From assembly GCF_047663525.1 (NCBI RefSeq), contig NC_092590.1, forward strand, positions 5,662,001 to 5,726,000: a stretch of 64,000 nt of DNA, read 5' to 3'. The notes under the pieces are model-generated. The model was not told the origin of the DNA, made no database searches, and saw only the letters and a list, made by a program, of their open reading frames with translations. The position numbers and the translations under genes were made by a program. Positions 51,701 to 64,000 of this stretch are shown here, in pieces. This DNA is from Anas platyrhynchos (taxonomy: Eukaryota > Chordata > Aves > Anseriformes > Anatidae). The stretch's first letter is position 1, and each line of letters opens with the position of its first letter.

Positions 51701-52799
51701 CATTACAGGGGACCAACCCAGAGTTACAGCAGCATCCTTCCTGACCTTAGACCAAGCCCAAATCCAGCGGCGACTCCACTGAACTGCAACAAGAGCCCGC
51801 AGCCACTGCGCAGAGCTGACCCACTGCCCTCTGCCCTGCAGGTGAGCCCAGCCCCACACACCACCAGGAGGCCAGGACGTCTCCGAGGCTCTCTTCCACT
51901 TGCAGATCTCTCAGTCCACGTCCTATTTCAGAACAACCCAACCGAGCTCAGTGTGCATTAATATAAAAACTAAGGGGTATTAATAGAGTACCCTAATGTG
52001 ATTAGACACGTTACAGTGCACTCAGACTCACCTTAGAGTCCCTATACTTAATAGGCGTATGACACAGAGAAATGGATTTCTTGTTTCAAGCGTGTGACTT
52101 CTCTTGCACGAAGGTCAAGAACAAAATGCAAGCAATGCACGCTCGCTCCCCAGTATTTCACAGATAACTCTTTCAACAAAGACAGCTCACAACGCGGGAG
52201 AGCCGTTTGGAAGAATTTAAGACCCTAGCACGAACTTGTTAGTAGTCCTGGAAAAACAACAACACATCACTGCAGCACCCAGTCTGGATCAATGACTGGA
52301 GCAAGGGAACAACAACAAGGAAATGTGAAGTAAAGGTTAATTGCATACAGGGTTGTGTCAGTGCTATAAAACCAGCTCAGCTAAAATACGTTAAGTGACC
52401 TTGGGTGATAATTGCTTGGAAAACCAGGCAGGCAGTTTCCAATAGGAAGCACAACTCAGGCCATTTTTAGAATAAACACCTAGAAACAACCGATATTATG
52501 TGAATTACTTCAAAAACTGAGCGTCCTGGTCACGGCACGAAGAGCCAAAATACCACTTTCAAGGTGTTTGCTTCGGGGGAAAGACCTTTAAGATTATCTT
52601 CTACTAATCTTATCCACTGCTGCTCTTCCTAGGCAATCCCAAAGAGCACACAACACAGGCTTTTTTTTTTTATGTTTTATGATTTCCTATTGCTCCACAG
52701 CCATACTACAGCGAGTGCGCAAACAAGCCATAAAAGACAGGATCCCGCTTAATACCTGTCCTAACACCGGCACTTTTATTGGCCTCCTCCCTTCGCCGC

Positions 52800-53830
52800 T
52801 TAACTCCTTTCCCCCTAAACCCCACAGAGCCGAGGGGGCAGGACGCCAGCCCATGCCCCTCGCCGTGAGGTCTCCCGACCCCGAACACCTGCGGTGCCCC
52901 CCTTTAGCCCCCCAAAACTTCTCCCCTGCGCTGAGGCAGCCGGCGGCCCCTCCTTAGGGGCGCTCGACGGGCGCCTCCGGGCGGCTGGGGCTGCCCCCTC
53001 CCCTCCTCGGGGCTCGCCTCAGGGCTCGCAGCCCCTCCTCGCCCCACAACGCCGCCCCCCGGCCCCCCACCAAGGGCACGGCGCTGCCCGCTCCCCCTCC
53101 CCGGGGGACGCCACAGGGGCGCTGCTCCCTTCCCCCGCGGCCCCTCTGCATCCCGCTCCCCGCCCGGCCGGCACCGCGGGGTGCTGCCCGGCTCCCTCAC
53201 CGCTCTCTCCTCGGGGCCGCTTCTCCTCGTCGCTGCCTCCGTTAACGCCGCCGCCGCCGCCCCCCGCTCGGGGCTCCGCTGGCCGCCCTTCAGCCCAGGC
53301 CCTGCTCCCTGCGGCGCTGCGGCTCCGCTGCACCTGCGGCGGGGCCGGGAGGAGGAGAGGGCACCCCCGCTCCGTCCTCCCTCAACTTCTCATCCCTCCC
53401 CTCCGCCTCGCCGCCCCGGCTCTGCCCTCGACCCTCCCGGAGCCAGCGGCGGCCCCTGGGCCAGACGAGCGGAGGCTCCCCCCTGGCCGGCACCGGCGAG
53501 CCGCTGTCCGGGTCCCCGGGCGCCCTGCCGCCCCATGCACTGCCCCGGCGCCCCGGACGGCGGGCAGGGGCTCCCGGCGGGGCAGGTGCCCTGGGCACGC
53601 CTCTGGCGGGTGGGACCGGGGCCGGGCTCCGCCAATCGGCCCCGCTGCGGCGGGAGGAGGAGGAGGAGGAGGAGGAAGGAGCGGCCCCGGGGGCACCCCG
53701 CAGCCTCCGGGTGCTCCTCGTCTCCTCACGGGGCGGCCGGGTCCTGCCCAGCGCCCGGCTCGCTCCGTGGTGGCTGTGGAAAAACACGAGGCACGGGCGC
53801 TCACGAGCCCCTCATTTTTGTCTCCCCGGT
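52800..53830. promoter_or_regulatory. UGT8: CpG island, probable UGT8 promoter and 5' UTR exon
   Basis: About 1 kb of very GC-rich, CpG-dense DNA with sharp edges against AT-rich flanks. It contains CCAAT at 53632-53636 inside CCGCCAATCGGC, an inverted CCAAT (ATTGG) near 52779, several GC-box-like CCGCCC/GGGCGG strings, CGCCGCCGCCGCC near 53246 and a (GGA)n run at 53652-53678. No TATA box was evident. Since exon 2 starts 2 nt before the ATG, a 5' UTR exon must lie upstream, and this is the only promoter-like segment in that direction within the window. The human UGT8 promoter is reported to be GC-rich and TATA-less, which fits. The TSS and first-exon boundaries cannot be fixed by eye; a donor-like GTGAGG begins at 53200 on the minus strand. 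Confidence 0.75.
53652..53678 (+). repeat. (GGA)n run inside the CpG island
   Basis: About eight GGA units directly right of the CCAAT-containing segment; a purine-only strand of this kind in a promoter may form non-B DNA. Confidence 0.85.
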
Positions 53831-56800
53831 TCGTTAGAGCTAATTACGGTTGCTTAATCGATCCTAGCTGCCTCGGGTGATGCACGGCCCCTTGTCCTGC
53901 CGAAAATGTGAGGTTCCTACTGCTTGTGAACCCTTCCTGGGGAAAGCTGCCTGACAGGGCACATAGCACTTCTGGTCCCTCTCCTCCGCCATCCTCAAAG
54001 AGACCTTACAGCAGGCTGCCAACTCTCACCCGGCAAAACTTAAATACAATTGGTAATTCTCCAATAATTATTTCTGTATGTGTCTGTGGCTTTATTTTAA
54101 CTCACATACCAAACAGAATGGTAATAGACACAGCTGACAACGAAATTCTGTGAGACAACAGGCCACGCACCCCCACCCACCACACACCTTTTAAAAACAA
54201 ATTGTTCCTCGTGAACGAGTTGTAAGTTCATAAGTGTTTTTTTGGGGGGTCTACTGAGGTAAATGGTTCTTCCTGTTGAAGTTCTTATAATGAGCTTCAA
54301 GGGAAAAGAAGTTTCAGGTAGCCTTTCTGATGTGGCTGAAGATCAAGTTGCTCCTTCAATAAAAGTGGAGGTTTATGTCCTATCAGCCAAAGCAAGGAAG
54401 TTAATGAAATTTATAATCCATCTTTAGGTAAGGTGAAAGAATGCCACGATAAGAAAACTCGACATAAGCTTTAAATTGATCTCCATTCTAGTAAAGATGG
54501 CTTGCAAAAGGAAATGAAAGGTTAATTTAAGTTAATCCCATGTATTTGGGACATAGAGCTTCCTACGATATTCATCATCATGGCACATCTTAAGAGCTCT
54601 TGCATTTCCCACATTAAACCAATCATTAAAGTTACTCAAATCTCATGCCCCATGTGACATCTAGTCAAGATTAAATCAGGTGTTAGGCTTTAGTGGGCGA
54701 TACCCAGATCCTACAGGCTAATAGTGGCAGTTAGCTTTCAGGTAGGTGTTGAGGAGCATCTGCAAATCGGGTTCTGAAGTTAAATGCTCCAGAATCAAGC
54801 ATATAGAGCCATTATTGTACTGAAAGTTTTTGTTACTTCCAGGCAAAATAAAATTCAAACTGTAATGCTAGTCGAAGGCAGAAAGGAATAGTTGAATAAG
54901 TTCAGCTTCTCTGAATGTCTGAACTATCGTCTTATTCTAGTGATAATTGACTTAGTAAAATCCAAATTAAACGAATCCACTTTTAGGTTAATAGTGGGCT
55001 TAAGACTAGATTTGAACCAAATGCAAATTTTGTTCAGGCTTCCCTGCAACATATTCATATTTCCTGCATGTTTCTGAGTGTTCTTCTCATTTCTTCGTTA
55101 GCAACTTTAATAAAGCTGTTCTGGTTGTGGAAATAGAAACGCCCCAAAGTAGCTATTGATGCAGTTATCTGGGGAATTTTAATAAAGTTACTTATCTGAC
55201 CTCAGTAAGAAATCATTTAAGAGACTTTTCATAGAATTTCTTACTGAAAATGTCTCACAGTGATGGTAACATTTTGAATTTAATTACTACATACTATTTA
55301 ATACTAACTAAAGAGATAATGTTGCTTCTAGAGTTCAGATCTTGGAGAGTGTTTTTTTCTGTTTGCAGAACTATGTCGTCTTTCTGCAAGAGTTTATGTC
55401 ATAAAAATATAGAAATACTGCATTAATTCCAGATTTGTTTTTCTTCAGACTTCTTTTCTTAGACTGGACAATGCATGTACATTAAATGGAAAATTATGTC
55501 TCTTATGATTTTCTCCTGATTTGCGCTGCTCTCTTGGTAAAAGAGAGTAATTTCCTAGATTCCTGGATTGTGATGATTAACATACAATTCTTCAGCTATT
55601 TTTTCCTAGTTTCTCCATTGTTTTGACTATAAACATATACTTTAAGGATTTCTACAGGGCAAAGTAGAAGTATAACCTTTCTTGTAACTTATGTAAGATA
55701 GTGTTAGCTAATTTTGGTTGTTAATTGGTATGAGATCATAAGTAGCCAAACTAATTTATTTAAATAAGGTTTTTAGTTCTATTGCCTTACCAATTTGCCA
55801 GATGGATCTAATTATCTAAAATGTATATTATCTAATTTAATTGCAGTGTTGCCAGACAACCACCTCTTTCAGATCTACTTGCCACATCTTGTGACGTTGT
55901 TCACAGATGCACATAAGCCCCATTAAGGTGTACAGAAGGGTCTGCCTTTACTGTAGGCAACTCTCGGCCTTATTATCTCACATAATTGACCACTTTCACA
56001 AAAGTGGTGTTTATTCTACTGGTATAGGTTTCTACCATAACCATATGTTGTAGCTCTGAATGGTGGTTTCCAATAGACAATAACTATTGTTTTATCATGC
56101 TGCATTTTGTGGATTTTGTAAGTATGAAATGGTAATTTCCAGTTGACTAATAGATACCTGGGAAGCAGCAGAACATGGGGCTTCTCTGTCATTTTTTCAC
56201 TTAGAGGAGAAACCTGTGGTGCAGTTACAGTTGTCTCTGTGCAACCTGTATGTTTACAAAACATAAGTTCTGTTTCCTTGAGTAGTAATTTCAATAAAAG
56301 AAGAAGGACTCATCTATAAACAAAGTTAGGTAAGATCTCGTCTTTGTCTACTGCTTGTCTGGCAATACTGTAACTTTCTGAGGAGTCTTTTCTTCCGACT
56401 TTATTTTTTATTTGTTAACTGTAAGGCCAGAACACTTTCATGTAGAAAAATGTTAAAATTATTAATGTTGCTTTGCTGTTGTTTTAAAATACGTATTATG
56501 GTTAGCAAAGATACAGCGTAGAGTGCGTAAAGTGTGTAAGGGGGTAGAGCAGCTGCCTTACGAGTAGGGACTAAAGAAGCTGGCACTCCTCTGTGTAGAA
56601 AGGAAAAAGCTGAGAGGTAGGATATGGTGAAGATTTATTAAATGGTGAAAGAAGTAGAGCAAAGAGATACGCAGCTCTTATTCACTAGATCCTTTAATCC
56701 AAGCACCGTGTGATTCTCAGTGCAGCAATTATCAAAACAGACCAAAGAGATGAAAGGAGCAGCTGAACTTGGTTATTTATTAACAACGGAAATTGTGGAA

Positions 56801-57924
56801 GCACACAGTTTCAGTATGTTTGGAAAGGGGGTAAGCATTTTTATGGCTACAAGTCCATAAATGACTATTATAGGGTAGGGTTACACCTGCAATTGTGGCA
56901 GCACAATCAGTGTTTGACCTAGGGAAGAGAGAAGAATTGATTACAGGAGGTGGCTGGGCTCTCACATTCTCTCTAAAGTTTTGGTTTTTTTCTTCTCTTA
57001 GTGGCAGAAACTGTGTGGTGGCTTGGAGGGGCTTGGTTCACTCAGTGTATTTCTTGTGTTGAGAACTCAGCTCAAAGGCATGTGAACTCACAAGTCAAGT
57101 TTTTTATTTGTTGTGGGGAAAAAAACAACACACAACTAGCTTTGTATCAATTTAAACAGAGAATAAAAACTTTGAAAAACGAGATTTGAAAAATCTAAGG
57201 ACTCTTGTTTTTCTTGTTGGTAGTAAATGGGAGTGTGTTTCTTCAAGGTTTAAGCTCTGGAAAATTAAATTGTGTACTTTCTTTTGAGCACTTTGAGGTA
57301 TTAAGTTTGTATAGATGTTACTCTGAAATGTAATATTCAGGTAGGAAGGCTAGATCTGTGGATATTTCTTGATTGCTTTTTGTTGTTGTTAATTATTGTG
57401 ATATTTTGTTCATTTGTTTTCCATTTAGCTATAATTCACTGGAATCAATTCAAAGCCTGTGTAACTCAGTGTATTGTTCTCACAGTGTAATGCTATTTGA
57501 CATCGCACGCTTGAGTTATTCTTTAATAGTGCAATAGCCACTTAGGCCTTTTTTTAAAAAAAGGCAGAAATACCAAGATTTGGTGTTTGTGTTTATATTC
57601 CGACTGAGCTGTCTTCTTTTCAAAGTATATAAAAAATCTGCACTAGAAAAGTCAGATCCAAAGTTTTATTTATTGTTTCTGTCCGTAAACTTCTATGTTG
57701 AGTTATGATGCCTTCTTTAACTCTTTGGGAAGTGAAATGGAAGCCAAAAACTGAAAAGTTATTGGTATCGTTCAAATGAAGTTTCAAATGACAAATTATT
57801 GTTGCATCTTTTACCAAGCTAATCCAGATAAACTCTCAAACCATCTGTATGGCTTTGAAGATTGTATTTTTAGCTGTAGTTAGAAATACTTGATTATTTA
57901 CAAATGTAACTCTTTATTTTTCAG

Positions 57925-57985
57925 GCTTCCAAACTCTGTGTGCAAGTAATGCCATTTACAGCCATTGTTATCCTGTTTAAAGAAG
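57925..57985 (+). other. Candidate internal exon of an unknown + strand transcript
   Basis: A 61-nt segment follows a strong acceptor (AACTCTTTATTTTTCAG) and ends AAAGAAG before donor GTAAGAG. It is open in frame 1 (ASKLCVQV...ILFKE), but its length is short enough for that to happen by chance. It lies about 4.1 kb to the right of the CpG island, in the orientation expected of a divergent transcript. I do not recognise the peptide, so a non-coding RNA exon is at least as likely as a coding one, and a chance pair of splice-like sites remains possible. Confidence 0.25.
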
Positions 57986-60900
57986 GTAAGAGCTATAATT
58001 TTACTTCAGTAAGCTTGAGGAAGAGAACAAATAGCAGACACTAGTGATGGTCTTTTGTCATTTTAAAATATCAAAAGGTATTACAAAATCAAGTGTTTAG
58101 AGTCTATTGTTATGCTGTGAGGCTTACTTAATCTACTTAGTTCGTTAAAGATGAAGAAGAGGTTACAAAATGCTGCAACTACTACAATTAAAAAAAAATA
58201 AATCTTCTAAATACTTAGCAAAGCATGGAGGTGGTACTAATTTTTAATCCTAACAGATGCAGGCTGCTTTTTGAGAACCAAGTAAGATTGCTCTGGTTTG
58301 TTAGCTACATATTGTAATAGGTACTGAGTTAAAAATCTGACTGCGTACAAGGTGAAACAATCCAAAAAAATAAAAAGCCTGGATGTGCTTTGATTTTATA
58401 CTACTTTGATACACGATTTTAGGAAGTACTGGTTAGGCTTGCAGATAGTTATAACTTAAAATCTCACATGACAATAAGCTGTGGTGCTGTGGTTGATGTT
58501 ATCTTTTTTTTAAAAAGCAGAAAAGGCTAGTAGTGTGTGACCAAAAATAAATAAGGTACCTAATAGTGCTCAGAGGTTGTACTAAAACATCTTGCTGTTT
58601 GAGAATAAAAAAAGGCAACAAACAGATCTATTACTCCAGTAGTGTTTTATTTGATTCTTGTAACATTTCCCACTAATAAGAGTATTGGCTTACTACACCT
58701 ACTAAAAAAACCACCAGACCCAAAAACCTTTGTGAATTTCATCTGTTCTCTTTACCTCACCTGAAAGGCAGGAGTAACAAAGAGACCCAACATGTCCCTC
58801 AGTAAGGACTCAAGGAAATAGTTAACTGAACTGAGATCCAGCTGGTCATTTGGTACTGGGGTAATTGACAGGGGTGTGGTATGGTATGCTTGTGTGTTCA
58901 GTTTTCTGTTTTATAAATGGGTGTTCATAGTCGTAATTGTAGAGTGGCAAAAGCCTGACTAAACAAATACTTACTCATATGGGTTCTACATTTACTCTTA
59001 GTCTCATGAAGTAGACTTTTTTTTTTTTTTTGGTTCAGTTTTGAGAGGGTAAGATAAGATAGATAAACCACATTGGTCTCAGTGTTATGTCTTTGTTGTC
59101 AAAGGTCACACTTGGCAATAGTTTAAAAAAATATGCTAAACAGTGTTTCAGCCTCCAGAGAAGAGTTCAGGTCCTTCCTTCCAACAAGACACCTTCTATC
59201 ACCTAGGACAGAGCTCTAGCTGCGCTCATTCTCCTTGGTTAACTAATAATGACTGTAATTTTTTGCACATTTTCCGTTTGTCATAACAATACTGTTTTTA
59301 TAATGAGCTTGATGAGTCTATGAAAGACATTGTAGGACAGAGTTCCTGCAATAGTAGGATAAGAGTCTCAACCCAGGAGGTCCTTTTCAGTCCCAAATTG
59401 TTGACTAGAGACTTACAAAACATGAGGGGGGGTGGGGAAGAATAGGACTCCTCAGCCTTCTTGTTAGGACGTTTGTATGGGGTACAGGGCAAAGATCCTG
59501 AGTTTCCAATGCCAGGTGACTGTTTAATATAAATACTCTGCCTTTGTGACACAGAAACTAGGAGAGGTAGGGCGGACTGTGATCCAGAAACTGGATTTAT
59601 TATAAAATAAAACAACAATGCAATGAATCAAAATGGCTAGGGTAATAAAATATGGCCACTGATTCAAGTCCACAAAGCATGAAGAATGTATTAAGTTTTA
59701 AGTGCCATAGGTCAGCCCAGCAGCTGTGCAGTGCTTTAGTAAGTCAGCAACATCTAGTATTAAATTCCTTGTGACATCTGTATACCTTCACTAGCAATGC
59801 CTGTTAATCTTCTTATAAGCCTTGCATTGGCTGTGATGAGAAGCATACCAAAATCACTCTGTGTACCAGCAACACACCAAACAGAAGTTTAACAATGTTT
59901 GAGTAGCCACCAGCAACTCACAGTGTCACGTATTCTAAACAAATTCTTCCCTTGCATACCTGTGTTTCAGCCTGCAAACACCAGTATCCTCTCACTGTTG
60001 TACTGAAGTCATCACCATCCGTTTTAAAACTCGACAGATGAAATTTTTGTAATTTGTCTACAGAACTAGAAAGGCGTTCCTTTTTGCTCTTCGGTTTCTA
60101 AAGTAGTAAGTGTCTTCACTGAATTTTCTTGTCCCTGTTTCATTTTTGCATGTTCCAGTACGTGCTTTGAACTACTTGCCACCTTCCTTGCTTTTAAGCA
60201 GCCCTGGTAACAAAAGCGTTCTGTCAGGTTCTCTTCTGAGTGCTGCACAAGCCTTTTTCTATCTTACACCTTTTTTCAACACATCTGTGTGCTACAAGCA
60301 TCATAGTGTGTTTCCTTTCTTCCATTCACATCTAGGAAATGTATCCATACTCTGCAATTCCACAATCAAAATCTATTTGAGATGCCAGCCATTTGAAACT
60401 AAGGTTCTTTCTTGTTTTTATTAACTAGCCATTCTGGAATACAGGCTGTGCAATTTTATACTGCCTCTTCTGTTACAAGTGGCTTTACATTTTCTTATAA
60501 AAACACCGTGTAATTATTCCAATATTAATTCTGTATTTTTTTAATCAGTTTTTAAAAGTATATCTGCTGACACTTCCTAAAATATTTTTTCCTTTTCTTC
60601 CACCTATTCTGTTATCACTGGGCTGAAAACAAGCAGAAAGCTTGTAGACCTGAATGTGTGGAATGATTCACTTAGGGCAGGGGACGTGCTTTGGAACAAG
60701 TTGAAATTAATTTTCTCCCCAAACTACCCTTACTTGTTAAGTTTGTAGTGTGGCCTTCTCTCATTTTTAGGAGGGGTGCTAAATACCTGAAGAAGGATGG
60801 GAGATAAGCTTCCAAGAAGATCAATTCTTGATTTCCCTTTCTCCCCAAATCAGAGAAAAGAACAGTCTTAGCAGAGCAGACTTCCAACAACCCATGAAAA

Positions 60901-62644
60901 AATTTGAAAATTTTAATTACATATTTAACGTATATATAGATACTGGAAATCTGTTTCCAATGCTAGCATACTTATTATTTTTCTTTTACACCAGTGGTAT
61001 GACATGAGTAGTCATTGATATGTGTATTTGACTATGTTTTTCAGATGAATAACCCGTGCACTAACTTTTGAACTTACTTCATGTATTTAATAGTTTAGAT
61101 TAAATTCTCAACAGCGTAATGGCAAAAAGCTGTGTAAAATAAGAATGTCAATCAGAACAAGGAATTTTGTTTTAAATAGGATTTATGTAGCGCCAATGCT
61201 GATATTCTATAGAAACAAATTCTAGAAAATCTACTGTAAACAGTTTCAGGAATTAACTAATATTTTACATAATTGAAATACACATTATCCCTCCTTTTTG
61301 AATAAGCATTTTGCTTGCTTTTGTTTCCTAGGTATCTTTCCTCCCTTTCCCCTTCTGGAGGGGGAAGTTTGTATTAATCATCACAGTTTATTTTCTTTGT
61401 CTTTCTACAAATATATTGTAAAATGTAGTTCTCTGAATACAGAGCTATTTAGCTTGTATCTTGTTTGCATCTATGAACAATGGAGAATGTTGTTAATCAC
61501 TTTTAACAAGCATACCTGTAAATCTCCTATGCTGATTACTACTAAAGATTTTCTTAAAGCTACAGCTTTTCCTATAACTATAGTTGAATGTTGCTGTAAT
61601 GATGTTATCAAGAATCTTAGGTGGTGTTTGTTACTTCAGTTTTCCTTTTGATAAACTTTCTTGACTAATGCAATTTGCTTTTGTTTATTTTTCCCCTAAA
61701 AAAGTCACAAGCTTACATTTTATGTTCCTTACATAGGGAATAAGATGAACTGTGTTCACTGATTCGAATGCAGCAGATACTTAGATTTTACATCTGAAGT
61801 ACTTAATATCTAGAACAAGGAAATCTGAGCTCTATTTCCTTTTGCTTGAAATCAGGTGAGGAAGGAGAATAATTTTCTACCCAACACTGTCATTTCTGCT
61901 TAGAAACAGTTAATACTCCTGTAACCTCGTCCATGCTTACAAGCTACCAAGGAAACTGAGGTTGGACAGGATTAGTAGAACGAATAGATAACTGCTGACA
62001 GAGAAACTGCTAACAGAGACGTTGGCCCAAATTTGTGATGGAGGGAGAGCAGATGAAGCATTTCTTTATGCAGAAATTTTCTAGCTCCTTTGCAGTCATG
62101 TGCTGATGCTGTCTTACAATGATACATTCCATGTGTTGTCCTGCTCATATGAATGATCTTCTGCATGACCCTGGATGAACCTTTGGTGATTTAGTTGAAG
62201 CTATTATCTGTGACTGTGTACATTTATATTAAAGTTCTCTTGGGAGCTTTGAGTAATATATTGAACATTTTGCTAAAGGAAATTGATTCTTCTCAGTTTT
62301 GTTTTAAGGCTGTGTAAATTATACAAGTGGATCAAGATATTTGGAGTAGTGATCCATTACACTGTAATTTTTCCCATTATCCTATTAATCTAGTAGGAAA
62401 GAGAGAAACTTGGATGATTATCTTCTGAGATTTTTGGATCTATGTGCTTTATTTTTCTGTGAACGGGGAAGTGTACTAAAATCCACTATAGAAATGTTCT
62501 ACATCTTGATTTGATTATTTGGAAGCCATGGTGAATCTTCCTTCTGCAGAAGAGAAGTCTGGTGCTTAATGTTGACCCAGTAGGAGTTTTAGAATGAAGT
62601 CTGGAGATCCTGCCTATCCACAGTAGCTATGACCAGTAACAGAG

Positions 62645-63050
62645 TGATCCTTGGTCATGAGAATCAGAATAAATTAAGTTGAAAGGAATATCAGGATGTT
62701 GTCTAGTCCAGCCCCCGCTGAAAGCAGATCATACTAGTTTTGGGTGCTCATGGCTTGTCCACATGACTTTTGAGCACTTCCAAGGATGGAGGTTTCACAA
62801 CCCATCTGTGGAACTTTTCCCAGCGTTCAACCACCCTCATGGCAGCTTTTTTTTTTCTTTTTTTTTTTTTCCAGACAACTAACTAGAATTTTCCTGTGGT
62901 GATGATCTTCATGTCCATTGTCTCTCATGCTGTCAGTTCATCTCCAAAAAGAGTCCGGCTCAGTCGTCTTTATACCATCCCATTAGATAGACATCGGCCT
63001 TTTCTCATCAAGGCTGAACAAACTCAGTTCTCACATGTCATGTGAACACA
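62645..63050 (-). mobile_element. CR1 retrotransposon 3' end, degraded
   Basis: Antisense CR1 3' region on the + strand: TTGTCTAGTCCAGCCCCCGC, CCAAGGATGGAGGTTTCACA, CAACCACCCTCATGGCAG, a T-rich stretch, then AAAGAGTCCGGCTCAGTCGT and CATCAAGGCTGAACAAACTC, in the usual CR1 order. Many substitutions mark it as old. The 3' terminus is at the left (near 62645). Confidence 0.85.
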
Positions 63051-64000
63051 GACTATAAACTCAATTCTGCCTCTAGGAAGATGAACCAAAGAGTTAATCG
63101 TTTATAGCCATCTGTAGACATGTTGCTTGCTGCTGTGTTTTGTACCAGTGGAAGGAAACCTTTTAAGGCTTGTTCTCATTCATAGGTTCAAAATAGAAGA
63201 CGTTAAACTAGCTATCCATCTATATTCTTTCTGTCTTTGTTGAAGTGTGGATTTTGGACCACAGCACACATCTTGGGCCTCTTTTACAAATCTGGGTTTA
63301 TGTTGAACTGAAACAGTTACCATAATGATAGTATTTTGAGAACAAATTTAATTCATATGTTCATGGCTCAGATCAATTCTTGAAATCTGCGAAGGCTGGA
63401 GTGAAGACAGGAGTGGTTCCTCTCTTTGATTTATTTCATCTCTGTGAAACAGCTGAGAAAGCACTGTTGAAGGAACTCATTACCAATAGAGGAAATTTGA
63501 GAGGTGGAATTAAAAAAAAAAAAAATGGCATTGGTAAAAGCAGGGCATGACTGGAAGTTAAGGATAGATCATGAAAATAAAAGAGCAAACTATAATTACC
63601 GTGTGACATGCAAATGGTCACAGAAATCACTGTGTACATCTTATCAGGCTCAGGGTTTTGTGGATCTAAGTCATTGAGGAACAGGAAATTACTTCTTTTT
63701 CTTTTAACTCCACAGTAATTTATTTGTGGGCAAGATAAGAGGAAAAAATAATACAAATATTGCAAGAGAGGAGTCATGGAAACCATTGAGTTGCATTTCT
63801 GTGGAGTAGCGGGGGGAAATCATTGGTAGAAAGGGGAGGAGAAATTTGCATTTCAGCCACTGTTTTGAATAATGAAATATTTATTCCCGAGGAGAAGAAA
63901 AACGGAAACAATAGAGCTGTGTTTGTAGTAAAATGGTCATTTGTCCAGACTCTGATTTCTGGTTCATCAATACCTCTTTGTGAGAGGTACTTCCCTGAAA

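Larger units (their letters stand above)
36677..53200 (-). other. UGT8: UGT8 intron 1 (between the 5' UTR exon and exon 2)
   Basis: The acceptor at 36677 is clear. The right end is inferred from the CpG island, where a donor-like AGCG/GTGAGG on the minus strand starts at 53200. About 16.5 kb without supported genes. It holds short CR1 3' ends (about 45345-45390, 46371-46432, 48585-48765), an (AAT)n run at 48395-48426 and a GC-richer block at 45.5-45.95 kb with overlapping open frames on both strands that match nothing known. In mammals UGT8 also has a non-coding first exon and a long first intron. Confidence 0.6.
53831..64000. other. Upstream DNA beyond the UGT8 CpG island
   Basis: About 10 kb of AT-rich DNA in which the + strand looks richer in T and G, unlike the A- and C-rich + strand left of the island. 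No protein-coding gene was recognised. It contains a candidate + strand exon (57925-57985) and a degraded CR1 (about 62645-63050). Longest open frames (61298-61651 + and 63436-63786 -) have no recognisable domain. Confidence 0.7.

Noticed and set aside
36677..53200. A possible intronic microRNA equivalent to the one hosted by human UGT8 (MIR577)
   Set aside because: I looked for its mature sequence and found nothing similar by eye; no convincing precursor hairpin was seen.
52894..53880. A 328-codon + strand open frame, the longest in the window, with long overlapping frames on both strands
   Set aside because: It lies in the CpG island, where stop codons are rare. The products are Pro/Ala/Gly/Arg-rich without any domain, and open frames exist in several frames at once.
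1..64000. tRNA genes, CRISPR arrays, endogenous retroviral genes, DNA transposons with terminal inverted repeats
   Set aside because: No cloverleaf with a proper B-box, no regularly spaced repeats, no gag/pol/env-like frames and no paired terminal repeats were recognised. A covariance-model and RepeatMasker search would be decisive.

Overview
The window is vertebrate nuclear DNA, most likely from a bird. It holds one recognisable protein-coding gene, on the minus strand: UGT8 (ceramide galactosyltransferase, 2-hydroxyacylsphingosine 1-beta-galactosyltransferase). The bird assignment rests on three things: the protein is a very close UGT8 orthologue of the same length as the mammalian enzyme; the interspersed repeats I can recognise are CR1 non-LTR retrotransposon pieces of avian/sauropsid type with the usual ATTCTGTG-like 3' ends; and the gene is compact. 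A crocodilian or turtle source is not excluded.

Layout, left to right on the + strand. Positions 1 to about 12,790 lie downstream of UGT8 and hold no gene I can support, only simple repeats and several small fold-back structures. About 12,790-14,715 is the probable UGT8 3' UTR; it contains an odd GC-rich patch next to a long A-tract. The five coding exons are at 15079-14716 (last), 16877-16658, 18472-18396, 20770-20628 and 36674-35853 (first coding), read right to left. All introns are GT-AG with phases 0, 2, 1 and 2. The spliced CDS is 1,626 nt, giving 541 residues plus stop, with no frameshift or premature stop. Exon 2 begins only 2 nt before the start codon, so a non-coding first exon must lie further right. 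A roughly 1-kb CpG island at about 52.8-53.8 kb is the obvious promoter, making a first intron of about 16 kb. From 53.8 to 64 kb is upstream DNA with no recognised gene, one degraded CR1 near the right end and one well-formed candidate exon on the + strand.

Function. UGT8 transfers galactose from UDP-galactose to ceramide in the ER lumen, the committed step to galactosylceramide and sulfatide, the main myelin glycolipids. The sequence shows the signal peptide, catalytic His/Asp pair, UGT donor-binding signature, C-terminal membrane anchor and a KKVK ER-retrieval tail.

I found no mobile system, CRISPR, operon-like or otherwise undescribed multi-gene system; this is an ordinary euchromatic locus. 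The points most worth a second look are: a frame-compatible candidate alternative exon in UGT8 intron 3 (18759-18975); an apparent reversal of strand composition at the CpG island, together with a candidate + strand exon at 57925-57985, which would fit a divergent transcript; clusters of perfect short hairpins near 7.34-7.42 kb and 11.31-11.44 kb; and the GC-rich patch at 13.43-13.69 kb. All were read by eye. Skew, repeat and homology statements need computation.
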